64,000 nucleotides of DNA from Mytilus trossulus (GCF_036588685.1 NC_086382.1:61212987-61276986), one strand, 5' to 3'. Shown: positions 47,201 to 55,520, counted from the first letter of the stretch. A program made the numbers and translations. The notes: a model not told the origin generated them from the sequence alone.

Positions 47201-50200
47201 TCTGGAACTGACATTATCAAGATGCTTGATTTCTTGATTGACCACATATTAATCGGTAGGTCTTTTCACCACCGAACACCCCAAAAGTTTATTACCTTGA
47301 ATTTTATCGTTATAAATGTGACTTAAGGAGGCTCGAGGGTATAAAAATTTCATTACAAATTTTATTAGTTACCTTTTGTAGTTGTACTTTATCATATGGT
47401 ACAAAAATCATTCAAGACAATCAACTCGTGTTGGCCCCAGATGACTTTTAAAATGTATACATCATTGAAAAAGTTCCAAATTATCTCCCATTGGTGGAAA
47501 AATGCAAGTTTTTGGCTTTAAAATTGAAATATCTTTTTCAACTCATCGGTGACCTATAGTTTTTAATTACGTTTGGAGGACGTGTTTTGCAACAGACTGT
47601 CTGCATTCTAAAGGAATTTAATTATGTTCATTTTGTTGTTGTCGACTTGTTTCCATAGATGATGTTCTTTCACTAAATAGTTCAAAATTTGGTGACTATG
47701 TTGAACGCTTCAATCCCATCGTACGAGAGATAAATGATACAACAGATCCATTAAAGTCTGCCCCATATCTTGACCTATATCCAGAAATGAAGAAATGAGG
47801 CTCGGTTGAAAACAAAACTTTACGACAATAGTTATCAAAGGTACCAGGATTATAATATAGTACGCCAGACGCGCGTTTCGTCAACATAAGACTCATCAGT
47901 GACGCTCATATAAAAATATTTATAAAGCCAAACAAGTACAAAGTTGAAGAGCATTGAGATGAGTTCAGCTTCCCAATTGTGAACTTCCTTTTTCTATGTA
48001 GCAACATTCCAGCAGCGTCTGCATACGGATTATATTTCTCCCAACTGATACGATATCAGAGGGACAGTCAAACTCATAGATCAAAAATAAACTGACAGTC
48101 TGACAACGCCATGGCTAAAATTTAAAAAAAAACAAATAACGTTACACAAGACACAACACAGAAAACTCAAAATTATTTTTGATACAATTGAATGATTCTG
48201 ATAATTAATGGATAATAATCTTGGTTTCAAGTACCAGATATTTGATTTTACTCTGTCTTATTCCCTCGCGCCAATATATTCATGAAACAATTGTTCCTAT
48301 TACGATTATATTTTCCAATGATTAACTTTGAATATTGATAAACATTCTGGTTTTATTAAAAAAAAAGTCTAAACAATCAATGCGTTATTAATTAAAAAGC
48401 ATGAAACAAATACCTGAATTCCTTCTCCATAAGAGCTGCCGTAGTAGTTATTTGCACTGTCCAAATTAAGCATCAAAGTCAAATGAAAGACTGATCCTAC
48501 GTGATTTGTTTTTATTTTCATATCTGGATTTGATGTCAAACATAGTCCATTGTTAATAAATTTAACTTTGAAGTATTTCCTTACATCTAAATAACTCAAA
48601 TGAAAAGTTGCATAAACCAAAAATCCACCAGGATCAAGAATGTTTTTTTCATCTGTCATAACATCTTCTAATGTTCGATTAAGGTAAAATCCTTCTTGTT
48701 CATAAATCGGATCGCTCCAGTTTACCGTCAAATTTGAGAAACCACGAAAGGGACTAATGTTAAAGTAATAATCATCTATACTTGAATAATTTTTTATTGC
48801 ACTTTTATTTAGTGAGTTTAGATTGCAAACTGTTATTGATGGAAACTCTATTTCATTTTCTGGTTGAGTATACTGAGTCATTGTTGTGGGATATCTATAG
48901 TAATTATTTATCTCCTCTACCACGGTTACTATGAGGTATATACCACATGATAAAATAAAACAGGTCCACAATAACCTGAAACAAAACGAAACAAATTGAA
49001 ACATTGTTTTTTTAACATAATGTTCTGATATAATTACAGTGAAGTTTAAATTGTTTAAGTGTATCTAAAATACGTAGTTCGTAATTTAAATGTCAACTTG
49101 TATGATATATTTTTACACGTGTTCCTTCTTCATAACGATAATAGTGGAGCGGCGAATGTTGAAAAAGTCGCTTAGTTAACGATTTTAAATTACCTTAATA
49201 CCTCATGGAATTTTAAGGTCCTAAAATGTTTATCGATTATTCAGCTTTAGAAAAATATTTGTCGTCAATATCAAATGTGGTACAAATGACGTTAAAAATA
49301 GCCTTTACTGACGTTACCCAACTTGCATCGAATACCCCACTGCCGATTCGGTAGTCAAATTTCACAACAAAACCGTTCTAAAAAATAATTTTTGAATGAA
49401 ATTGGAAAATAAAGTTATTCGTGAACTTCATACAATGTAAGGGCATTTCCAAATAGTCCTAAATTTAATGCTTAATGCATCTGAAAATGGTTGAAAATAC
49501 CACTGTAAAAATCATCGGTTTTCATCTAGCATTATTTGCACGTGCAGTATAGGTATATTTTAAAGGCACAACAATGAAGCCGCTGTATAATACTTCAATC
49601 GACCCGATTTACTTTTTGAAGTTAATTCCTAAAAATATGAATATTTGACCAAATATCTGCTTTTTATCCAGATTTCAAGTCCGAAAATTTGTCACAGATT
49701 TACCGACATTGTTGTGGTTTCTAGTTATAGTCACACATTCAGCGATTTAGCGAAGGTCATTTGTAGTCATTTTTAGGCATATTTCTTGTTCATTTTATAA
49801 TTTTCAAAGCCTTGTGATTAATTTATTTTGTTTGGTATTGTTGTATACTCGTTTTTGTTGAATTGAACTGGGAAAGTGAATTTCATTTTAGGGTTCGTTT
49901 TGTTTTCAGGTGTGTTTGATTTAAGAGATAACTGTATTGTATTTGAAGCTTTAAGGACGTCCATCGGTAGTTTTACTGTCGCAAATTTAGTTTACCTGGC
50001 GACGCGGAGCGGAGACAGGTAAACGGGTATTTGCGACAGTAAAACTACCGATGGACGTCCGCAAAGCTTCAAATACAATACAGTTATCTCTATTCTAATG
50101 CAAAACAAGTTTATAATTAAATTTCAATCATTATTTCAGTGTAAAATGTTCATTAAAGAAAATTCCGCGAAAAGATGTACTTTGGTCCCTACACTAGGTG

Positions 50201-53091
50201 ACGTCATAGGTATGCTTCCGGCGTCAAACATAAACACCGAGGGTTTTCTGGCTTCTGTGCCCCTTCAGAATGTAATAAAATTTGATAAACAGGAGATTTT
50301 TAGGCGCAACAAGTGAGTTTTTTGTTTATTATTGCAGAAATAACATGTCAATACATTCCGAAATTCAAAATGTCGGCTTCCTTAGTTACAGACAAGGAGA
50401 TAGAGAATTTTACGCTTGCTGTTATCCAATCAGAACAGTTGTTACAAAATAATTGCATTAGAATTGTTTTTATATTCAATCACATGGACAATTTAACAAT
50501 CTCGTTAAAACGGGTCCCGCTAGATGCCAAAAAAGACCTTATTCTTGACAAAAAGTCTCTTGTTTAATCATCACTTTTGACAAGGTATCAGTCTTTTTTA
50601 CCCGAAAAAATAAGTAGACATACTGTAATTCCTCGAAATATAAGGCTAAACTTGAGAGGTACTACAGGGATGCCATTGCCTTTTTTGCTCAACAAGGACA
50701 ATATAAATCTAGCATTGTATTTGCTAGCGATATTTTCATTGGAGACGCTGTTAAGACAGCGAATAACATCAAAGCATAATTAAAAATGGTTGAGATAAAA
50801 GCCGACTTAAGTACATGTAGCTCCACTAAAACCAACGACAAATCGGTATGCATGTACTTTATGAAGCAGCGTCAATTTTATGACAAAAAATGGAAAATGT
50901 TTATATATCTTGGGATATTTATCGTGCAAATAACCAAGTGCAAATGCATATCGTTGGAAGTGCCAGAAGCATTGTTGTCAACCTATTTGATAAGTTTTGT
51001 TACTTGTCTCTTGACAAAGTCTTTTGAAACATTTCTTCAGTATCAATGAATATTTCGCATGACATTTGGAGAAAATGTGCTACTCTCGCAGAGTGCCTGG
51101 TGTCAAATTGTAATAACATAACTACTCCATTTAAAGTCTTATTATGATGGTCGTTCATGGGTTGGTGTGACTTCACTTCAAGTTTTTTTTGGAATCGGTT
51201 AAAAGTCGGTATTCAACCTCTTTCAGGACAAAACCAAGCCGTTTCGGTAATCATATAGCCTTAGGTCACCTTACGGCATTCAGCAATGAGCAAAGCCCAA
51301 ATGGCCATACCGCAGTCAGGCCCCGATAAGACAGTGTAAAACAATGTAACCGAAAAGCTTTCGGCATGTGAATTCGTATTTAAGCATCACGTACTACGTA
51401 CAATGTAGCAAAGCACAGTTAGGTTGTCGGCAAATCTAGCCAACCGAAGTAATGGCTCCCCATGTGCCTTTGTTGGAAAACTGCGCAACATGACACGTTA
51501 GAGCCAGTTTTCTTTGAGGGACAAATGGCATCGGACTTTCTACAAAATCTAATCAGTTCATGTAAGGGGGAAAACATGCTAGGCAGCACGTGTTTGCAAG
51601 GAGCAGGGTCTTCCTTGCACTGATTTATGTTTTTTTGTCAAAATGTAGGTAGTTGTAATGAAATACCATGAAAATAGTTCTTGTAATATTTGTTAACTTT
51701 ATTTTAATTTGCTATAATGTTTTCGACGTTTCATTTGGTATGAAAATAAACTCATCATAGATACCATAACGGTCATGTCTCAATTTTAGGAATTTGTTCT
51801 ACAACACGCTTGCACTAATTGAGTAATATATCAAACTCCATTAACTATATTTAATAAAAAGGTATCTTGTATTTAGATAGTTTGAATTCATTTTAAGAAA
51901 ACTCAGTGACACGTCGAATCCTTGAAAACTGAAACGAATGTTTTCATGGCTGCATATTTGGTTTGATTTATTAGCTATGAATTTCAGATACTCTTTGAAA
52001 ACTTTTCTATTAAAGTATTCCAGAAATGCTATTTGTCGATGTCAATTATCAATGTTAATATGTTCCTGTTTTCCATTAGGCATTAAAATTTGTATGTACC
52101 ATGGACTACCTTTAAAAAAGTTAAATAAAACGTTGTTCTGACGTCATGTGCAAATATGAAAAAGATTTTGAATGAACTAACGTTTTTCTACATAATACTT
52201 CTCGTATAATTTATTGAATAGTTTATTAATTTTGAAAAATATTAATGGTATTGTTTCTCTAGATGAAAGTAGGATTTTTTTAAGTGATGACCTTTGACCT
52301 TGATTTTCGATATTATTGTACCAAGATTTGATATTGACGACACATATTTTCAAAAAGTACAGGATTTCAGCTTTCCAATGAGCTATTAAAATCCCATGAG
52401 GTATTTAGGTAATTTAAATTTCTAAAATTGTCCTCTCCGCCGCTCCACTATAACTAGTAATATCAAAATGTACCTTGCTTATAATTGATACGATTGACGC
52501 GCGTTTCGTCTACATAAGACTCATCAGTGACGCTCAGATCAAAACACTTAAATAATGAAGAGCATTGGTATCAAATGTTTTAAAACATGTTTGAAGCTAA
52601 AGGAGTAGGAACCTCAATATGCGGCTATTTAAAAGTGCATTTCTAAAAGTGCAATTTTTCAAGAAAATTAACGATGAATGAATTGCTAAATGTATCATTT
52701 TGTATCTGTTTCATAGATTCTAAATATATAAAAGTAAAGGTATAGACTTTATTTTAGTTCACTTTACTAGATTTTCGTTCCCTTTTACGACCTTCTTTTT
52801 CAGGATTTCATATGTGGTGCCGATCTTCGCCAAGGGATTTTACTTCATCGCAGTTAAATAATCAGGCACTTAGTGCCTTAATTATGAGTTGACGAATCTA
52901 TGAAAAGAACCGAAAGAAGAAAGTTGAAATAAATTGGATACTCACAATCTTATTTTGTGTCTGCTTGTTATTCTTGACAGTTTATTGACTCCGTGGAATC
53001 CAGTATTCTGACTAAAGTCATTCCAAAGATCACCAATATTATGTAATTGTTCAGTGTTGGATGTAGACATTTTTTTACTTTCGGTGCTCAT
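21945..53091 (-). CDS. DEG/ENaC-family sodium/cation channel, gene B (8 exons, 476 aa)
   Basis: Paralog of gene A. Exons: 53091-52946, 48975-48414, 46894-46793, 45439-45280, 43735-43682, 42027-41865, 25718-25624, 22093-21945; GT-AG borders and frame hold throughout. The first in-frame ATG after a stop is at 53091. A second ATG at 53070 aligns with the gene A start and would give 469 aa. Family marks: GFHG (His33-Gly34), TM1 (LLWTCFILSCGIYLIVTVV), FPSITVCNLN, CDCPLPC at 354-360, and GLFLGASIVTLIELCEF with the GAS filter. It is predicted to be a two-pass plasma-membrane cation channel subunit that could co-assemble with gene A; the stimulus is unknown. The span is inflated to 31 kb by transposons and by a satellite in intron 6. 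Confidence 0.85.
22735..22925 (+). repeat. dispersed 'CCACCATTTTCTACAT' repeat, copy 1
   Basis: 'ACCAGGTTTAATCCACCAT', 'CCTGTACCAAGTCAGGAATA', 'TTTGATTTTGCCATGTGATT' and 'TTCAGTATTTTTGTGATTTT'. The same order of modules recurs at 41585-41762 and 44940-45130 and in part at 25490-25565. Confidence 0.65.
22977..23660 (+). pseudogene. Penelope-like retroelement copy 2, heavily decayed
   Basis: Aligns by eye to copy 1: AGSSRCLTKLLSKVRTIIIS, CDEIYSTSGVN, KMLDFLIDNIFVEF and a remnant of the catalytic block (FNHIGDVISLN, where copy 1 has FRYIDDVLSLN), but with several stops and frame changes. It lies on the plus strand in gene B intron 7. The catalytic Asp-Asp is lost (GD). Confidence 0.65.
23900..25416. 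mobile_element. 1.5-kb inverted-repeat element with TTA target duplication
   Basis: The ends are inverted copies starting GGCCACACCAATTT and continuing with TTGTTC(T/G)ACGG, and they are flanked by TTA at 23897-23899 and 25417-25419. A 3-bp TWA duplication is typical of PIF/Harbinger-type elements, but no transposase is visible. It contains a nested inverted copy of the tail repeat (about 24690-24830, rc of 'GGCCGTACTTTGACC'). Located in gene B intron 7. Confidence 0.7.
25624..25718 (-). CDS. gene B exon 7: pre-TM2 strand
   Basis: RQNYIVLHIYFDQLS and SAGDIF. 95 nt, the same as gene A. Lies between the satellite intron (left end 25719) and intron 7, which contains the TTA-flanked inverted-repeat element. 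Confidence 0.85.
26071..26234. mobile_element. 164-bp near-perfect palindrome
   Basis: The arms run from TATAGGATTAAGCACAT inward to AAAGTCC and mirror back to TTAATCCTTATA. The core includes 'TTATTGATGTGTAAACCGGG' and its complement. A wider pair of imperfect inverted pieces, ACACGACGTC (near 25897 and 26525), surrounds it, so it may be the inner part of a larger foldback element. Confidence 0.75.
26282..26316. repeat. (AT)n microsatellite
   Basis: Uninterrupted AT dinucleotides, about 14 repeats, next to the palindrome at 26071-26234. Confidence 0.9.
26935..27026 (-). repeat. inverted tail-repeat fragment at left edge of satellite
   Basis: 'ATAGATATAGGAAGATGTAG' and 'CTAATGAGACACCTCTTCTT' are the reverse complement of the end of the tail repeat found just right of the satellite at 41405-41475. 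Confidence 0.6.
27027..29101. repeat. satellite unit 1 (2.07 kb)
   Basis: Starts with two 31-bp hairpins (27027-27057 and 27067-27097; arms begin AAGGTCTTTCC) and a long T run (27112-27146). Carries a perfect DR1 at 27697-27709 and DR5 at 27980-27996. The extended half-site TCAAGGTCA is damaged in this unit. Four subrepeats of about 120 bp are anchored at 28651, 28771, 28890 and 29010. Ends with the hairpin TCAATTGTTT-TAC-AAACAATTGA. Nearly identical to unit 2. Confidence 0.85.
29102..31225. repeat. satellite unit 2 (2.12 kb)
   Basis: Three hairpins (29104-29134, 29141-29171, 29187-29217), then a T run of about 40. DR5 at 30105-30121 (spacer atatc). The DR1 has one changed base (AAGTCA-A-AGGTCA, about 29822). 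The rest is nearly the same as unit 1, indicating a recent duplication. Confidence 0.85.
31226..33215. repeat. satellite unit 3 (1.99 kb)
   Basis: No AAGGTCTTTCC hairpin at its start; opens with an interrupted T run. DR1 at 31814-31826, DR5 at 32097-32113. Its first third has diagnostic variants shared with unit 6 ('GATAAGAGTTTGCTGCATAC', 'TACACTGAGCTCAAAAGA'). Confidence 0.85.
33216..35244. repeat. satellite unit 4 (2.03 kb)
   Basis: One hairpin at 33230-33260. DR1 at 33844-33856, DR5 at 34127-34143. Its first 100 bp share variants with unit 7 ('CGCCCTCCTACCGCTTCTAT'). Confidence 0.85.
35245..37226. repeat. satellite unit 5 (1.98 kb)
   Basis: No start hairpin. DR1 at 35827-35839, DR5 at 36105-36121. 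Its start differs from the other units ('ATGCCCGCCTCTTGTTTCTG'). Confidence 0.85.
37227..39259. repeat. satellite unit 6 (2.03 kb)
   Basis: One hairpin at 37241-37271. DR1 at 37855-37867, DR5 at 38138-38154. Resembles unit 3 in its first third. A 133-codon plus-strand frame here is absent or broken in the other units and is not considered a gene. Confidence 0.85.
39260..41239. repeat. satellite unit 7 (1.98 kb), right end of array
   Basis: No start hairpin. DR1 at 39836-39848, DR5 at 40119-40135 (spacer atgta). The array ends at CAATTGAGATAC, 6-10 bp before unrelated sequence. Confidence 0.85.
41246..41480 (+). repeat. tail repeat at right edge of satellite
   Basis: 'GTTTTCTCGTTTGAATGG', 'AGCTTGTTGTTCGGTGTGAG', 'GAAGGCCGTTCATTGACC', 'GAGTTGTCTCACTGGCACTT' and 'CCACATTTTCCTATATCTAC'. 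Same family as 13840-14036 and, inverted, 26935-27026. Confidence 0.65.
41585..41762 (+). repeat. dispersed 'CCACCATTTTCTACAT' repeat, copy 2
   Basis: 'AACAAGGTTTAATTCAACAT', 'CCTATACCAAGTCAGAAATG', 'TTTTGATTTTGCCATTTG' and 'TTCGGTATTTTTGAGATTTT'. Degenerate relative to the copy at 22735. It lies 103 bp from exon 6 of gene B. Confidence 0.6.
41865..42027 (-). CDS. gene B exon 6: CDCPLPC segment
   Basis: GDYYNQTKEVDT, then CDCPLPC, ending HLDYYR in phase 2. Two codons longer than gene A exon 6, before the first cysteine. It is followed by the 16.1-kb satellite-bearing intron 6 (41864-25719). Confidence 0.85.
42350..43090 (+). pseudogene. Penelope-like RT C-terminal fragment and 3' tail, copy 4
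   Basis: The first 250 bp translate in pieces as DTVKSVLCLDLHLEIDNVGR, LKTKLNNKRYDFSSRIVN and APAYEVYISQFI, which matches the region after the catalytic YIDD box in copy 1 (YLDLFLNIDVDGRLHTKIYD and PSYGVYITQLIRYS). The tail follows, with 'GCCACATGGGGAACAGGATC' and 'TTGCTTAGTCTTATGTTGTC'. The hydrophobic plus-strand frame at 42836-43123 is this tail, not a membrane protein. Lies in gene B intron 5. Confidence 0.6.
43265..43339. repeat. perfect 35-bp stem, 5-nt loop hairpin
   Basis: Arms 43265-43299 and 43305-43339 are perfect reverse complements; the loop is GTGAT. Outer arm text AAAAATTCCGAAAATAACG, inner ATATGTTTAAC. Immediately upstream is 'GGGTTATGTTCTTC', found inverted at 395-410. Gene B intron 5. 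Confidence 0.95.
43682..43735 (-). CDS. gene B exon 5: short 54-nt cysteine exon
   Basis: TYYCSKFQVANCILKAIG after the split Ser codon. Same length and phase as gene A exon 5. Confidence 0.8.
44940..45130 (+). repeat. dispersed 'CCACCATTTTCTACAT' repeat, copy 3
   Basis: 'AACCAGGTTTAATTCACAAT', 'ATCCATTCGTTTTGGTGTG', 'TTTTGATTTTGCCATTTGAT' and 'TTCCTCGGTGTTCAGTAG'. Gene B intron 4, about 150 bp from exon 4. Confidence 0.6.
45280..45439 (-). CDS. gene B exon 4: first cysteine-rich segment
   Basis: FEYLPSPYEAIGNEYCRD, then YYRSSCYKDCSSTFLLDRC and NCLPYTHN; 160 nt, as in gene A. The plus-strand open frame covering this place is its antisense shadow. Confidence 0.85.
46147..46765. mobile_element. 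619-bp MITE with TTAA target duplication
   Basis: The ends are inverted copies of GGGCATACGATACAGTT (17 bp) and are flanked by TTAA at 46143-46146 and 46766-46769. The TTAA duplication suggests mobilisation by a piggyBac-type transposase. The interior is AT-rich and noncoding. The right TTAA ends 23 bp from the splice donor of gene B exon 3. Confidence 0.85.
46793..46894 (-). CDS. gene B exon 3: ectodomain strand
   Basis: Thirty-four codons, phase 0 at both ends: FLVHDSKEDPIFEG, then GFYVEPGREVFASVHKTR. The donor is GTAATA, only 27 bp from the end of a TTAA-flanked MITE. Confidence 0.85.
46935..47050. repeat. diverged ACGCGCG-type repeat near gene B exon 3
   Basis: 'CCAGATGCGCATTTCGACAA' and 'CTTCAGTGATGGTCGTGGCC' resemble, in altered form, the 'GACGCGCGTTTCGTC...CATCAGTGACGCTC' repeat. 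It lies in intron 2, about 40 bp upstream of the exon 3 acceptor in gene sense. Confidence 0.4.
47217..48060 (+). pseudogene. Penelope-like RT fragment, copy 3, with nested insertions
   Basis: Readable pieces in order: KMLDFLIDHI (47217-47257), FGGRVLQQTVCIL (47570-47615), IDDVLSLNSSKFGDYVER (about 47655-47705), PYLDLYPEM, RLKTKLYDN, then after a gap FSFPIVNF and AYGLYFSQLIRYQR (47965-48055). The order matches copy 1. Two unrelated segments interrupt it, 47258-47567 and 47838-47960. Plus strand, in gene B intron 2. Confidence 0.65.
47838..47960 (+). mobile_element. ACGCGCGTTTCGTC repeat inserted in retroelement copy 3
   Basis: 'GGTACCAGGATTATAATATA', 'GACGCGCGTTTCGTCAACAT' and 'CATCAGTGACGCTCATATAA', ending 'AGTTGAAGAGCATTGAGA'. 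It splits the RT text between RLKTKLYDN and FSFPIVNF, so this repeat family has been mobile after the retroelement landed. Confidence 0.65.
48056..48160 (-). repeat. inverted retroelement-tail piece
   Basis: 'GGGACAGTCAAACTCATAGA' and 'CTGACAACGCCATGGC' are, read in reverse, text that I recall from the mussel retroelement tail also represented at about 42880-43070. Short and degraded. Confidence 0.4.
48414..48975 (-). CDS. gene B exon 2: TM1 and proximal ectodomain
   Basis: The acceptor is TTTCAG. TM1 (LLWTCFILSCGIYLIVTVV) is followed by FPSITVCNLN, GFYLNRTLEDV and NNYYGSSYGEGIQ before the GTATTT donor. One codon shorter than gene A exon 2. The open frame on either side (to 49004 and 48369) is intronic. 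Confidence 0.85.
49924..50091. repeat. 168-bp near-perfect palindrome inside the 3.3-kb element
   Basis: The arms begin AGAGATAACTGTATTGTATT and include 'GGACGTCCATCGGTAGTTTT'. The centre is GCGACGCGGAGCGGAG. The arms differ at only a few positions (for example TTTAAGG against TTTGCGG). It may be a separate foldback element nested in the larger one. Confidence 0.8.
51240..51350 (-). repeat. inverted tail-repeat copy
   Basis: In reverse reads 'TTATCGGGGCCTGACTGCGG' and 'GGGCTTTGCTCATTGCTGAA', a copy of the module at 13885-13950. Confidence 0.6.
52483..52575 (+). repeat. ACGCGCGTTTCGTC dispersed repeat, copy 4
   Basis: 'GACGCGCGTTTCGTCTACAT', 'CATCAGTGACGCTCAGATC' and 'AATGAAGAGCATTGGTATC'. 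Begins about 33 bp beyond the right end of the 3.3-kb element. Confidence 0.65.
52946..53091 (-). CDS. gene B exon 1: N-terminus with HG motif
   Basis: Starts MSTESKKMSTSNTEQ and continues IGDLWNDFSQNTGFHGVNKL. Seven extra codons precede the Met that aligns with gene A. Donor GTGAGT. Confidence 0.82.
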
Positions 53092-54990
53092 ATTATGTCG
53101 ATGTGTATCCTTCACTTATACAATATCATTTAATTTCGAAATAAAAGTTTTTCTATTTAGAAGTATTAAAAGCCTCTGATAATTGTTAGACTTTCTTCCA
53201 ATTTGATGATGAAAAGTAAATACTGAGTCAGTAACTTTAATTACACTGCCTATCCCGTCTGTTTGGTTTTGTCTCCTGACTTTTCAGGTATAATAGATGA
53301 TCAAACACAGTTAATAGATCCAATCGATGATTTACACATATATTCTCACCTTTTAAAATCAATAACGAAAATAAAACTATTTCATATTATATTGCCAAGT
53401 AAATTTTAACACTTTTTAAAAAATCTGCTCCTTAGAAACTTTGCCGCTAAGTAGAAACAATTATAATTTGGGTAACTGGTTTCATTTAAGGTGTCCAGTT
53501 ATCCAGATGGCCAGCAATCATATCCCAATGGATACAGGTAGATCATTTCGCGAATATCATAATATGCTTGATTATACAAAAAACTGTTATAAATAAAGGA
53601 AAGAGGAAACAATGTTCAGAACGTCCAGATCAATTTAAAGTCAGTTTTTATCAATATTTTCACAATTTTATGAAGTGCTTAGTAGTGTCATTAATGAACA
53701 TCAGCTTTAATTTTTTGTTTTGTTTTGTTGTCTACAGTCATTTTTTTTCTCAGAAGTCATTAATCTTTCTTCTTTTTTTAATTTCGAATACTTATTTTTG
53801 AGTTTGAGTTTCAATATTATAAAATAATATAATACGACATGTCACATAACAGCGAATAGGCTCCGTTCTATGTTTCACAATAAGACTGGGAAAGTAAATG
53901 TAACTTAAAACTAGTACGCTCACAAATTAATCATTAGAATAGTTGGGTCTCCTTTATTGGATTGACTAGCGATTGAGCGATATTTCTTAATTATGTTTTT
54001 GTATTCCTCTCTGATAAATTATTTTTAGATTCAATTACATATTAACGACGTTTGGACTCTTTATTATACTCCTCCGATTAAAAAGAGTGGTTTAACGCTG
54101 ATTTCAAATTCGTCCAGGGTGTTGCAGATATAAACCTTGTACAAAGAAATTTAGGAACAAGACTGATTATGATGCAATTTCCAAATAGATAACATTCCCG
54201 TGATTTCGAACTGGTCCGAGAAATTTATGATATAAAAAAATACTAAAAATATCTATTAACAACACACTATAACAAGAATCGAAAGCTCTCGGTATTTGAA
54301 AGACGGGCAGCTGGTAAATCTATTTTGCATGTATGAATGCATGATTTTAATCAAATATGGTTTTGTGTTTATATCGCATTCAAATGGACTTTGACGGGTA
54401 GTTCTCATCAGCAATCTAAACAAATCTTATTTTTTAAATTAATTTCTGAATTATTATTTTATCCTTATTGATTGACACCATCACCATACATTTAATTGAT
54501 AAGCTACTTAAATGATTATGATCAAATATCCCTTTGGTAATTGTCACTTCTCTTTTTACTTCGACTGACAAGTGATTATAAAAACGTTTTGTTTATACAC
54601 ATTTAAAATGTTGGTTACAACTTTTAGCAAAATTAGTCAAACAAGAGATACATCTACAGACTGTTTCATTAACTAATGTCGATGCCTGGTTAATATAGAT
54701 CAATATTGTTTATAGTATAACAAACAACAAAACAATAAAACGATGTGGATTAAATGTGTATTGCTTTTATAAATCGTTGATATTATCATACTTATAATAA
54801 TCTGTAATAAACAGATATGGAGAACATCCAACTAGATTTGAGAAAGAGAGACCTTTCTTTCTATCTTTGATGAGATTTGTTACGTATTATCAGTACTGTG
54901 TCAGGATTTTCACAAATATATACGGTAATGGTGAAATAATATAAAATCATACTCTGACACTATTACACTACCAACAATTTGAGTAGCGTT
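53092..54990. other. 5' flank of gene B, no gene seen
   Basis: Expected to contain the gene B promoter and 5' UTR. No upstream exon, TATA box or CpG-rich stretch was recognised. The sequence is uniformly AT-rich. Confidence 0.4.
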
Positions 54991-54993
54991 TAC

Positions 54994-55520
54994 ATGTACA
55001 TTAAATGCCGCTATAAAAACAGTACTTTTAGGAAACATCACTAATCAGTACATTAAATGCCGCTATATAAACAGTACTTTTAGGAAACATTACTAAACAG
55101 TACATTAAATGCCGCTATATAAACAGTACTTTTAGGAAACATCACTAAACAGTACATTAAATGTCGCTATATAAACAGTACTTTTAGGAAACATCACTAT
55201 TCAGTACATAAATTTTTATATCATTTTCAGTAATGTTGAGAAAAAGTTGGTTACAGTACTGAAAATTTCAGTCATTTATCAGTACTGAACATTTCAGCCA
55301 TTTTTCAGTACTGAAAATTTCAGCCATTTTTCAGTACTGAAAATTTCAGCCATTTTTCAGTACTGAAAATTTCATTCATTTTTCAGTACTGAAAATTTTA
55401 GTCATTTTTCAGTACTGAAAATTTCAGTCATTTTTCAGTACTGAAAATTTCAGTCATTTTTCAGTACTGAAAATTTAAATCATTTTCAGTACTTAAATTT
55501 TTTGTCATCTTTAAGTACTT
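54994..55520. repeat. 26-bp-register tandem array (52-bp dimers, then 26-bp monomers)
   Basis: Left part: four 52-bp units beginning CAGTACATTAAATGCCGC (anchors 54996, 55048, 55100, 55152), each with a second CAGTAC exactly 26 bp in. Right part: about ten 26-bp units TTTTTCAGTACTGAAAATTT plus CAG(C/T)CA, the core CAGTACTG being palindromic. The G of GTA falls every 26 bp from 54996 to 55464, with one 1-bp slip before 55489 and 55515. Confidence 0.9.

Larger units (their letters stand above)
49142..52450. mobile_element. 3.3-kb inverted-repeat element in gene B intron 1
   Basis: Both ends start TAGTGGAGCGGCG and share, further in, AAATTACC, AATACCTCATGG(A/G)ATTTTAA and TTTGTCGTCAATATCAAAT-like text, over about 150 bp of imperfect inverted repeat. 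TAA lies on both sides (49139-49141 and 52451-52453), consistent with a TWA duplication. The interior holds a 168-bp palindrome (49924-50091), several unrecognised short frames (50098-51049) and an inverted tail repeat (51240-51350). No DDE transposase was recognised. Confidence 0.75.

Noticed and set aside
50098..51049. Cluster of four short plus-strand ORFs as possible transposase pieces
   Set aside because: No DDE, zinc-finger or other signature recognised and several intervening stops; kept only as part of the inverted-repeat element.
54891..54996. Extension of the 26-bp register to the CAGTAC at 54891
   Set aside because: The distance is 103 bp, one short of four periods, and intermediate positions lack the core.
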